Positions 1 to 7,146 of a stretch of DNA of 26,464 nucleotides are shown piece by piece. Below the pieces are notes generated by a model. The model did not search any database. It had not been told where the DNA came from and was given only the letters and a program-made list of their open reading frames with translations. A program made the position numbers and the translations under genes. The stretch is from Desulfonatronospira sp. (GTDB lineage: Bacteria; Desulfobacterota; Desulfovibrionia; Desulfovibrionales; Desulfonatronovibrionaceae). How positions within the stretch are numbered: the stretch's first letter is position 1; each line of letters opens with the position of its first letter. The DNA lies in the NCBI GenBank assembly GCA_007127015.1, contig SLAE01000106.1, positions 1 to 26,464 of the forward strand. Direction: 5' to 3'.

Positions 1-932
1 GACAGTGGAAAATAGTAGGAATTGCCCCGGGCTTGAGCTTCTGCGTCCATCCTGGATCCTGTCAGCACATAATGAGAGACGTCTGCTATTGCGACATGAA
101 GAACATATCCTTTTTCGCTGAACTCAACACAGATGGCATCGTCAAAATCTTTGGCCTTGGCTCCATCAATGGTCACAAAGGGCATGGCCGTCAGATCGCT
201 GCGTCCCTGTACATCTTTTTCCTTTGGTTGATCAGGAAGCCTGTCTGCCTCTCTTAGAACTCCCTCAGGAAAATACTTGGGCACCTGATGGTTCTGTTTG
301 ACCACTTCTTCCTGCACGGACAATTCGTCTTCAGCACCAAGTACATTTACCGGCTTTCCAGCCCAGATCCGCGATTCCATCTGCTCCACAGGTTCAACAA
401 GAACCATGAAGCCGGGAGTTAGTTCTTTTTGTGCATCTTCAATGATAAAGGAAAAATCCAGCTTGGGATCAGCCGGCTTGGCCAGAAAAAGCTCTGGGCC
501 AACCTTTTTGATCACCTTGGCTGGAAGCTGCTTCACTGTTCTTTCAACCACGCGCACCACCCGGCCTTCCGGATTTTTGCCTTTTCTGCCCGGCAGAACG
601 GATACCAGCACTGTGTCCCCGTGCCAGGCTTCCGTGAAATTGCGTGGATGAATGAAAATATCCCTTCGTCGCTGATCAAAGGGAACAGCAAATCCGACCC
701 CGGATCTCTGGACTTCCAGAACCGCTTTTACCACCGGCAATTCATCGACCAGACAATAGGTTTTTCTGGCTTTGAATATGCGGCCTTCCTTCTGCAGGTT
801 GCGCAGAATATCCTTCAACCTGCCGGTTTCTTTTTTGGCAACCCCCAGACCGTCCCTGATCTCACGCAGGCTCAAAGGTTTATTCATTGCCTTGAAGTGA
901 CCAAGTACTTTTTTCTGATCAAGTTTGCTCAT
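1..932 (-). CDS. rnr: Ribonuclease R, N-terminal 310 residues (truncated by window edge)
   Basis: This is the 5' part of an RNase II/R family 3'-5' exoribonuclease, which degrades structured mRNA and rRNA processively in the cytoplasm. I translated it by hand from the minus strand: it opens at an ATG (930-932) and stays open to position 3, so the 3' end lies outside the window. Residues 1-62 look like the winged-helix RNase R N-terminal domain (KPLSLREIRDGLG). A cold-shock-like OB region follows (GVGFAVPFDQRRRDIFIHP, about 79-96). The RNB catalytic domain starts near 247 with PFVTIDGAKAKDFDDA (251-266), whose aspartates are the family's Mg ligands, followed by LHVAIADVSHYV (278-289) and RGNSYYFP. 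It lies 67 nt downstream of lpxK on the same strand and may be co-transcribed with it. A GGAAAG stretch upstream can serve as ribosome-binding site. RNase II is the alternative, but the N-terminal domain favours RNase R. Confidence 0.93.
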   Translation of the reverse strand, partial: MSKLDQKKVLGHFKAMNKPLSLREIRDGLGVAKKETGRLKDILRNLQKEGRIFKARKTYCLVDELPVVKAVLEVQRSGVGFAVPFDQRRRDIFIHPRNFTEAWHGDTVLVSVLPGRKGKNPEGRVVRVVERTVKQLPAKVIKKVGPELFLAKPADPKLDFSFIIEDAQKELTPGFMVLVEPVEQMESRIWAGKPVNVLGAEDELSVQEEVVKQNHQVPKYFPEGVLREADRLPDQPKEKDVQGRSDLTAMPFVTIDGAKAKDFDDAICVEFSEKGYVLHVAIADVSHYVLTGSRMDAEAQARGNSYYFPL

Positions 933-999
933 AAAACACTTTCCGAACACATTGCATATTTATTCATTACTTAAAGCTTAAGAGCTTGGCAGGCTATGT

Positions 1000-2028
1000 C
1001 TACATCATGAAGCTCAGGCTTTCCCAAAGTTTATGCTCATCACCGGGTCGAAAATAAATTTTGGTCTGCATGATCCAGATATTTATTCCGACCAAGGACT
1101 TAAGTTTGACTGCGTCTTTTTGAGTACACAACAGATCAAAGACTCCTAACCTGCGGGACAATTGAGTTATAACCGGGATTATCCGGTTGCCCAGAGGATG
1201 ATGGTCAGCATAGATCAAATGTCTGATTGGAGGATAACCTAGAAAATCGCAGGCTGAACTAAATATTTTTTGAGGTCCTGCAACTGCTGATAAAAGCAGA
1301 TAATCTCTTTTTTCAATTCCTGATGACTCAGTCCTGCCTGTAAGAGCTTTGAGTTTTTTAACCTCTTGATCAAAAAAAATCACCGGACGATCAAATTTAT
1401 GCAGCCTATCTTCAGCCAACTCCTGCATAAGACGCGCATCTTTTCCCTGTAGATTGACCAGGAAAATGTCCGCCCGGTGTAAAGCCTGCTCACCTTCGCG
1501 CCACCTGCCTGCTGGAAAAACCCTGCCCCATCCGTGACCCAGATCTGATGGGCTCAGCAGAACCAGGTCCAGATTCCTTTTTATGCGCAGATGCTGAAAG
1601 CCGTCATCAAGGACAAACTGCGTGGGGTTTAATCTTAAAGACCACTTAGCGGCTCTTATCCTGCTGGGATCTATGATCACCTTTATTTTTGGATTGATCC
1701 GGGACAACATCAGCGGCTCATCCCCGCATATTCCAGGATCATCTCCAGGATGAACCAGATATGGATATGATGGGGGATCTGCCTTATAGCCTCTGCTCAG
1801 CACTACGGGTCTCTGGCCGGCGGCTGCGAGTCGATTTATCAGATAGGAGCACACTGGAGTTTTTCCTGTGCCTCCCATGCTGATATTTCCTACAGAGACC
1901 ACCGGCACCGGAGTTGACCAGGATTTTTCAAGCAGATACTCCTGCCTGGCAAGCATTGCCCGGGAATAGATCCGGCCCAGAAAGATTCTTAGAAAATCAA
2001 ATTTTGGCTGCAGCTTTTTATATATCAA
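1000..2028 (-). CDS. lpxK: Tetraacyldisaccharide 4'-kinase LpxK
   Basis: LpxK phosphorylates the 4' position of the lipid A disaccharide precursor at the inner face of the cytoplasmic membrane. The 342-residue product has the family P-loop VGNISMGGTGKTP (46-58), RPVVLSRGYK (73-82), CGDEPLML (101-108) and the hallmark DDGFQH (141-146), followed by GRVFPAGRWREG. The N-terminal stretch before the P-loop (about 45 residues) matches the usual family spacing, so I keep the unusual TTG start at 2028. No strong Shine-Dalgarno precedes it; a GGGAAG lies about 18 nt upstream, which is far. The gene lies downstream of mucR and upstream of rnr, all on the minus strand, and is separate from the lpxD-fabZ-lpxA-lpxI operon at the other end of the window. 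Function is secure; the exact start is moderately sure. Confidence 0.93.
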   Translation of the reverse strand: MIYKKLQPKFDFLRIFLGRIYSRAMLARQEYLLEKSWSTPVPVVSVGNISMGGTGKTPVCSYLINRLAAAGQRPVVLSRGYKADPPSYPYLVHPGDDPGICGDEPLMLSRINPKIKVIIDPSRIRAAKWSLRLNPTQFVLDDGFQHLRIKRNLDLVLLSPSDLGHGWGRVFPAGRWREGEQALHRADIFLVNLQGKDARLMQELAEDRLHKFDRPVIFFDQEVKKLKALTGRTESSGIEKRDYLLLSAVAGPQKIFSSACDFLGYPPIRHLIYADHHPLGNRIIPVITQLSRRLGVFDLLCTQKDAVKLKSLVGINIWIMQTKIYFRPGDEHKLWESLSFMM

Positions 2029-2283
2029 GATTTTGCTTGCTGCTTCCCGTTTGTTTTTTGCTGAAACAAGAAATTAAAATGATCTGCAAAAGAAACATCC
2101 AGGTGACACCAAAAAAACCGGCTTTCATTAGCTTGTAACCGTTGTGATACACTTTGACCAGAACAACAAATGATTAAAGAACAAGTAAAACAAATGGATT
2201 GAACAGTCAGCGGTGCTGCAATCCTAATAAGAAACCAGCACGGGAAGAGAGCAGCAGAATTGGTAGCCATCAATAAATCTAAC

Positions 2284-2685
2284 CTATTTGGGGAACTTTA
2301 TTTCTCTTTTTTTCCAGAGTTCCATCTCCTGCATCTTCTTGCGCCTGTCACGGGCCAAGGCCTTGGCTACCAGAGAAGTTCCCTTTTTGTATCCCCATTT
2401 TTCTTTATACTCTTCGGGCGTGAGTTCGTGTTTAGCCAGATGTTTTTTTGTCAACACCTTAAAAGGTTTGCCGCACTCCAGACAAACTACGCTTTTTTCC
2501 CGGATCGCCTTGGCCGGTTCCACTGCGGGAGCCGCCTGGGAACGCTCCATCGGCACTTCTTCAACTACGTTTCTTATTCCTTCTGATAAAGTTTTGATCA
2601 TCGAGTTTATTTCATCCTCAGTCATATTACGTACGCTGGCTTGAGCCTTGACGATCTCCAGAGCCTCTCTTAAAGAGTCCTCCAT
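2284..2685 (-). CDS. mucR: MucR/Ros family zinc-finger transcriptional regulator
   Basis: A small DNA-binding regulator of the Ros/MucR family. Visible features are an acidic helical N-terminal part (EDSLREALEIVKAQASVRNM) and a C-terminal zinc-finger region with CLECGKPFKVLTKKHLAKH, giving a C-x2-C and H-x3-H ligand set, followed by LTPEEYKEKWGY, a family signature. Two in-frame ATGs are possible. The AGGAGG at 2695-2700 is only 3 nt from the ATG at 2691 but 9 nt from the ATG at 2685, so I chose 2685 (133 residues); the longer form would be 135. In alphaproteobacteria MucR binds AT-rich DNA in an H-NS-like way and represses its own gene and acquired genes; whether that holds here is inference. 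The gene faces an AT-rich spacer with a strong inverted repeat, a plausible target. About 255 nt separate it from lpxK. Confidence 0.9.
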   Translation of the reverse strand: MEDSLREALEIVKAQASVRNMTEDEINSMIKTLSEGIRNVVEEVPMERSQAAPAVEPAKAIREKSVVCLECGKPFKVLTKKHLAKHELTPEEYKEKWGYKKGTSLVAKALARDRRKKMQEMELWKKREIKFPK

Positions 2686-2779
2686 TACCATATTCCTCCT
2701 TTTGCCTTTAGCTGTAAAAAAACACTATATTAATTCAAAGATCCACATGAAACAACCTTTTTGCAGCACAAAATTTTTC

Positions 2780-2808
2780 TTTACATCAAATATTTATCTA
2801 AGTAAAGT
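2780..2808 (+). promoter_or_regulatory. Possible sigma-70 promoter upstream of tkt
   Basis: TTTACA (2780-2785) and TAAAGT (2803-2808) are separated by 17 nt, giving 5 of 6 and 4 of 6 matches to the sigma-70 consensus. In AT-rich DNA such matches arise easily by chance, and the start of tkt is about 470 nt away, so the assignment is weak. One copy of the CATCAAATAT repeat overlaps the spacer. Confidence 0.3.
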
Positions 2809-2858
2809 GTAAAAATACTTATACGCAAATAATGCATCAAATATCTCACTGTCTTTTT

Positions 2859-2902
2859 TTATTTTATGAATATCGTCCTGCCTTAAAATATTCATAAAAT
2901 AA
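2859..2902. repeat. Perfect 15-bp inverted repeat, 14-nt loop
   Basis: The arms TTATTTTATGAATAT (2859-2873) and ATATTCATAAAATAA (2888-2902) are exact reverse complements around a 14-nt loop. As RNA this is a long AT-rich hairpin in the putative tkt leader; as DNA it could be a cruciform or a dimeric operator. It is not a classical terminator because the stem has almost no G or C and no clean U-run follows on either strand. It lies about 175 nt upstream of mucR and 380 nt upstream of tkt. Confidence 0.8.
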
Positions 2903-3283
2903 TCTGCGGGCATGCAGATCCATATATTATTAAAGCTATAAAGGAAGCTCAATGCATAATATTTTTTATTGTCTCGCCCTCATCACCCCGTTTGTAAACT
3001 GGGCATGCATATTTTTTTGGATCAGCCGATCCTTCCAGCCCTCAAATTGAGAGTATACAAAACTTCAAGGTTAACATAGAAACCCGATTCAAACGCCTTT
3101 AATGTTAAAAGGCCGGAAGCGCGCAGAAACAGTTGAGGACAAAAAACCCTGCCTCTCGTGATCCTGGTGGAATTATGAACTGCTTGCCTCTAATCTACGC
3201 TTCAATTTTAGAAAAGACTGATCAGGTTTTTGCCTGTTTTTTTGAAAAATTGACCCGAAACTTTACTTAATTTAGGAGTTGAT

Positions 3284-5308
3284 ATGCCTACCCGTATGGA
3301 TTTAGCCAATGCCATCCGTGTCTTGAGTATGGACGCCGTACAAAAAGCAAATTCCGGACATCCCGGAGCTCCTATGGGCATGGCTGACATGGCTACGGTC
3401 TTGTGGCTGGATTTTTTGAACCACAACCCTGCAAATCCTGCCTGGCCTGATCGCGACCGTTTTGTGCTCTCCAACGGTCATGCCTCCATGCTGCTTTATG
3501 CCTTGCTGCACCTTAGCGGATACAGTTTAACCATAAATGATCTTCTAAGTTTCCGCCAGCTTCATTCAAAAACACCCGGTCACCCTGAATTAGGCGTAAC
3601 TCCAGGAGTAGAAACAACCACAGGTCCATTGGGACAGGGTCTGGCCAATGCTGTAGGCATGGCCCTCGCAGAACAGCTCCTGGCTGCTCGCTTTAATCGT
3701 GGTGATCTGGAAATAGTCAATCATTACACTTATGTATTTCTGGGTGATGGATGCCTGATGGAGGGGATATCGCATGAAGCCTGCTCTTTGGCCGGAACAT
3801 GGAGGCTGGGTAAACTCATCGCTCTTTACGATGATAACGCCATCTCCATAGACGGACCCGTAGCCGGATGGTTTACTGAAGATGTACCCTCCAGATTTAG
3901 GGCCTATGCCTGGGATGTTATTAAAAATGTCGATGGACATGATCAAAAAGAAATATCTCGTGCCATTGAACGGGCCCGAGAGGTTAAAGACCGGCCAACT
4001 CTTATCTGCTGCAAAACAGTAATCGGCTACGGCGCGCCCACTCTTTGCGGAACAGAAGGATGCCACGGAGCTCCACTGGGTGAAGAAGAGATTGTTGCCG
4101 CACGCAGCAATCTGGGCTGGGAACATCCTCCTTTTGAAATTCCAGAGGATATTTACTCAGCCTGGGATACCCGCAGACGCGGCGCGGAAAAGGAAGAAGA
4201 ATGGAAAAACAGGTTTCAGAAATACAGTAGAGTCCACCCATTGGAAGCTCAGGAATTTGAGCGGCGAATGAACGGCAGATTTCCGGAAAACTTTGATCAA
4301 ACAATCAGTGAGTTGGTCATTCAAGCGGCGAAAAACAAGCAATCTTTAGCCACCCGTAAGGCATCTTATCAGGTCATTGAGCACATCTTACCGCATCTTC
4401 CCGAATTGATCGGAGGCTCAGCCGATCTTACAGGCTCCAATCTGACCATGTGGTCAGGTGCAAGCCCGGTTTCCAAAACTGAAAAAAACGGGGATTATAT
4501 TCATTACGGGGTTCGCGAATTCGCAATGGCTGCGATCATGAACGGGCTGGCCCTGCACGGGGGCTTTATCCCCTTTGGAGGAACATTTCTCGTATTTTCC
4601 GACTACTCCCGTAACGCCTTGCGTATGTGCGCACTGATGGGCCTGCGCTGCATCCATATACTGACCCACGATTCCATTGGTGTGGGTGAAGACGGTCCAA
4701 CGCACCAGCCGATTGAACATGCAGCCTCCCTCAGACTTATCCCAAACATGAGCGTCTGGCGGCCATGCGATGCCCTGGAGACCTCTTTCGCCTGGAAAGC
4801 CGCGCTTACAAGAACCAAAGGTCCCACGGCCCTGTTACTTTCCAGACAAAAACTGGACATTGTTGAGCGTTCGTCGGATAATCTGGAACAGATTGGGAAG
4901 GGCGGGTACATCCTGTATGATTGCCGGGGCACTCCTGAGGCCATAGTAATGGCCTCAGGTTCTGAAGTGGGCCCAGCGGTGAAAGGCGCTGAAAAGCTGA
5001 TTTCCCGGGGTCACAGAATAAGAGTGGTGTCAATACCCAGCCTGGATACTTTTCTGGCGCAGGATAAGAAGTACCGGGACCTGGTACTGCCTCCCGAAGT
5101 TGACCTTCGCCTGGCTGTAGAGGCAGGCACCGGGTCATCCTGGTACCCGCTGGCTGGAGCAGGAGGAAAGATTCTCAGCATAGAACGCTTTGGAGAGTCA
5201 GCACCCGGAGAGATTTTATTTGACTATTTTAATCTGACCGCAAGTGCTGTTGCGGAGAAGCTGAGCGAACTGCTGGCCCTCTCCGGACATAAACAGAGAC
5301 AGAATTAG
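3284..5308 (+). CDS. tkt: Transketolase
   Basis: Thiamine-pyrophosphate enzyme of the pentose phosphate pathway that transfers two-carbon ketol units between sugar phosphates in the cytoplasm. The 674-residue length is typical for a full bacterial transketolase. Visible motifs are SGHPGAPMG (24-32), LSNGHASML (62-70), a conserved His near 100, GPLGQGLANAVGMA, and the TPP-binding GDGCLMEG (154-161) through YDDNAISIDG (182-191). In the pyrimidine-binding half are GGSADLTGSN, REFAMAAIMNG with the catalytic Glu, and HDSIGVGEDGPTHQPIEH. The ATG at 3284 has AGGAG at 3274-3278, 5 nt upstream. It is followed after 114 nt by glpX and then rpe on the same strand, which suggests a sugar-phosphate operon. 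DXS is excluded by length and motif pattern. Confidence 0.97.
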   Translation: MPTRMDLANAIRVLSMDAVQKANSGHPGAPMGMADMATVLWLDFLNHNPANPAWPDRDRFVLSNGHASMLLYALLHLSGYSLTINDLLSFRQLHSKTPGHPELGVTPGVETTTGPLGQGLANAVGMALAEQLLAARFNRGDLEIVNHYTYVFLGDGCLMEGISHEACSLAGTWRLGKLIALYDDNAISIDGPVAGWFTEDVPSRFRAYAWDVIKNVDGHDQKEISRAIERAREVKDRPTLICCKTVIGYGAPTLCGTEGCHGAPLGEEEIVAARSNLGWEHPPFEIPEDIYSAWDTRRRGAEKEEEWKNRFQKYSRVHPLEAQEFERRMNGRFPENFDQTISELVIQAAKNKQSLATRKASYQVIEHILPHLPELIGGSADLTGSNLTMWSGASPVSKTEKNGDYIHYGVREFAMAAIMNGLALHGGFIPFGGTFLVFSDYSRNALRMCALMGLRCIHILTHDSIGVGEDGPTHQPIEHAASLRLIPNMSVWRPCDALETSFAWKAALTRTKGPTALLLSRQKLDIVERSSDNLEQIGKGGYILYDCRGTPEAIVMASGSEVGPAVKGAEKLISRGHRIRVVSIPSLDTFLAQDKKYRDLVLPPEVDLRLAVEAGTGSSWYPLAGAGGKILSIERFGESAPGEILFDYFNLTASAVAEKLSELLALSGHKQRQN

Positions 5309-5422
5309 CTCCTGACCTGTTTTTTGTTCGTTTTGATTTCATTGATTTAAACATGATCAGAATTTTCAGAAATAATTTTGTTCCTGAGGGACATTTTTCC
5401 GATTACCTTTAAGGAGCAGCTT

Positions 5423-6412
5423 ATGATCCAAGAAGCACCTCAGAGAAACCTGGCCCTCGACCTGGTTCGAGTTACTGAAGCCGCCGCTTTGGCTTCTTCC
5501 CGCTGGCTGGGCAAGGGAGAAAAGATTAAAGGCGACCTGGCAGCTGTGGATGCCATGCGCCTGAGTTTCAACGTGATAGACATAAGCGGAGTGGTAGTAA
5601 TCGGAGAAGGAGAAAAGGACAGGGCTCCGATGCTTTACAACGGAGAAAGTCTGGGTACGGGTAACGGCCCGGCCATGGATGTGGCCGTTGATCCAGTGGA
5701 AGGAACAAGCCTTCTTGCCTATGGGCGCCCCAATGCCATTGCCGTAGTCGCTCTGGCACCCAGAGGGACCATGTTTGATCCCGGGCCAGGATTTTACATG
5801 CAGAAAATTGCTGTCTCTGCGAAAGCCAGAGATCAAGTGGACATAGATGCACCTGTTGGAGATAACTTGAGAAAAATCGCCCGGGCTATGAATAAAAATG
5901 TTGACGACCTGGTTGTCTTTGTCCTGGACAAGCCCAGGCATAAGGATCTCATACATGAAATCCGAAAGGCTGGTGCTCGTATCCAGCTGCATACCGACGG
6001 CGATGTAGCCGGAGCGCTTATGGCTGTAAGTCCTTCAGGAGACGTGGATGTGATGATGGGCACCGGTGGTACGCCTGAGGGTGTCCTTGCTGCAGCAGCC
6101 ATTATTGCCATGGGCGGCGAAATGCACTGCAGGCTGGACCCGCAGTCGGAACAGGAAAAAAACAATCTGATTCAAGCCGGATACCACCTGGACAGGGTGT
6201 TGACGGTTAAAGAACTGATCCGCAGCGAGGACGTCTTTTTTGCGGCCACGGGAATCTCAGGAGGAACCTTTCTGAAGGGGGTCAGCTTCACAGGACAGGG
6301 CGCCTTGACACACTCCATGGTCGTCAGGGGCAAAACCGGCACCTTGCGCCGCATAGAGTCCCTGCACTCATTTAAAAAGCTCATGCGTATAAGTTCAATA
6401 AAATATACCTGA
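5423..6412 (+). CDS. glpX: Class II fructose-1,6-bisphosphatase (GlpX type)
   Basis: Hydrolyses fructose-1,6-bisphosphate to fructose-6-phosphate for gluconeogenesis; members of this family can also act on sedoheptulose-1,7-bisphosphate. The product is 329 residues, near the family norm. Visible motifs are GEGEKDRAPMLYNGE (61-75), the metal-binding DVAVDPVEGTSL (86-97), TDGDVAGALMAV, and GTGGTPEGVLAAAAI. I chose the ATG at 5423 because AAGGAG (5411-5416) sits 6 nt upstream and the product then begins where family members do; an in-frame ATG at 5378 would add 15 residues but lacks a ribosome-binding site. It lies between tkt and rpe, which makes a role in carbon flow between hexose and pentose phosphates likely. 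Confidence 0.95.
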   Translation: MIQEAPQRNLALDLVRVTEAAALASSRWLGKGEKIKGDLAAVDAMRLSFNVIDISGVVVIGEGEKDRAPMLYNGESLGTGNGPAMDVAVDPVEGTSLLAYGRPNAIAVVALAPRGTMFDPGPGFYMQKIAVSAKARDQVDIDAPVGDNLRKIARAMNKNVDDLVVFVLDKPRHKDLIHEIRKAGARIQLHTDGDVAGALMAVSPSGDVDVMMGTGGTPEGVLAAAAIIAMGGEMHCRLDPQSEQEKNNLIQAGYHLDRVLTVKELIRSEDVFFAATGISGGTFLKGVSFTGQGALTHSMVVRGKTGTLRRIESLHSFKKLMRISSIKYT

Positions 6413-6468
6413 AACAGAATCCTTAATGCCTTGTAAACAATCGAAAGAGCACGAAAGGACATTAAGAT

Positions 6469-7146
6469 ATGGATGTCAATAGAGAAGTTATTCTTGCTCC
6501 CTCGCTCCTGTCAGCTGATTTTTCCCGCCTGGCCCTGGAACTGGAAGCACTGGAAAGGGCCGGAGTTCCCTGGGTCCACTGGGATGTCATGGACGGCTCT
6601 TTCGTGCCCAATATCACTTTCGGAGCCCCGGTCATTGCCCGATGCCGCAAGGAAAGCGCTCTTTTTTTCGATGTACACCTGATGATTGATGATCCTGACC
6701 GATACCTTGAAGACTTTGTACAGGCAGGTGCGGATCTTGTCTGCGTCCACGCGGAAGCCTGCAGACATCTGGAAAGAACTCTGTCCGAGATTGCCGCAAT
6801 GGGCGCAAAGCCTGCCGTAGCCCTTAATCCGCATACTCCTCTGGAAATGATCGATTACATACTTCCCCAGGTGCATATGGTCTTGATCATGAGTGTTAAC
6901 CCCGGCTTCGGAGGCCAAAAATTTATCCCTTTCAGTCTGGATAAGATACGCAGGCTTAAAACCCTGCTTGCTTCCCGAAGACTGAAGACTCTGATTCAGG
7001 TTGACGGGGGAGTTTCTCCGGAAAACGCTTTTGAACTCGTACAATGCGGAGCAGACGTTCTGGTTTCCGGTTCAGCCTTCTTCAATCATCCTCCATATGC
7101 TCAGAGACACGAGACATTCATGCGCTCAGCGCGGAGGAAAAAATAG
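6469..7146 (+). CDS. rpe: Ribulose-phosphate 3-epimerase
   Basis: Interconverts ribulose-5-phosphate and xylulose-5-phosphate, which feeds transketolase. The 225-residue TIM barrel has ILAPSLLSADFSRL (8-21), HWDVMDGSFVPNITFG (37-52) with metal and catalytic Asp, FFDVHLMI (66-73) with the catalytic His, VLIMSVNPGFGGQKFIP and QVDGGVSPENA with the second catalytic Asp, and a phosphate-binding GADVLVSGSAFF. The ATG at 6469 has GAAAGGAC upstream. It is 56 nt downstream of glpX. Its last 29 nt overlap the end of the convergent activase gene, so there is no room for a terminator between them. Confidence 0.96.
   Translation: MDVNREVILAPSLLSADFSRLALELEALERAGVPWVHWDVMDGSFVPNITFGAPVIARCRKESALFFDVHLMIDDPDRYLEDFVQAGADLVCVHAEACRHLERTLSEIAAMGAKPAVALNPHTPLEMIDYILPQVHMVLIMSVNPGFGGQKFIPFSLDKIRRLKTLLASRRLKTLIQVDGGVSPENAFELVQCGADVLVSGSAFFNHPPYAQRHETFMRSARRKK

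Larger units (their letters stand above)
2701..3283. other. AT-rich gene-free spacer between divergent mucR and tkt
   Basis: I see no plausible gene in this stretch of about 580 bases. It is visibly richer in A and T than the flanking genes. It holds a 15-bp perfect inverted repeat (separate entry), a 10-bp direct repeat CATCAAATAT at 2784-2793 and 2835-2844 (51 nt apart), a smaller inverted repeat ATCTGC/GCAGAT at 2902-2907 and 2914-2919, and a possible plus-strand promoter at 2780-2808. If that promoter serves tkt, the leader would be about 470 nt. I looked for the conserved core of a thiamine-pyrophosphate riboswitch, since Tkt uses that cofactor, and did not find it. Confidence 0.7.

Noticed and set aside
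429..974. Plus-strand frames opposite the rnr segment
   Set aside because: The minus strand encodes an unbroken, well-recognised RNase R sequence; the plus-strand frames are its shadow.
2025..2273. An 82-codon minus-strand frame between mucR and lpxK whose stop overlaps the lpxK TTG start
   Set aside because: The overlap resembles translational coupling, but the product has a strange Cys- and Ser-rich composition, matches no family I know and has no convincing ribosome-binding site. It remains a very weak candidate for a leader peptide.
2701..3283. A possible TPP or other known riboswitch before tkt
   Set aside because: I could not find the conserved core of the TPP element or any other riboswitch I can recognise by eye.
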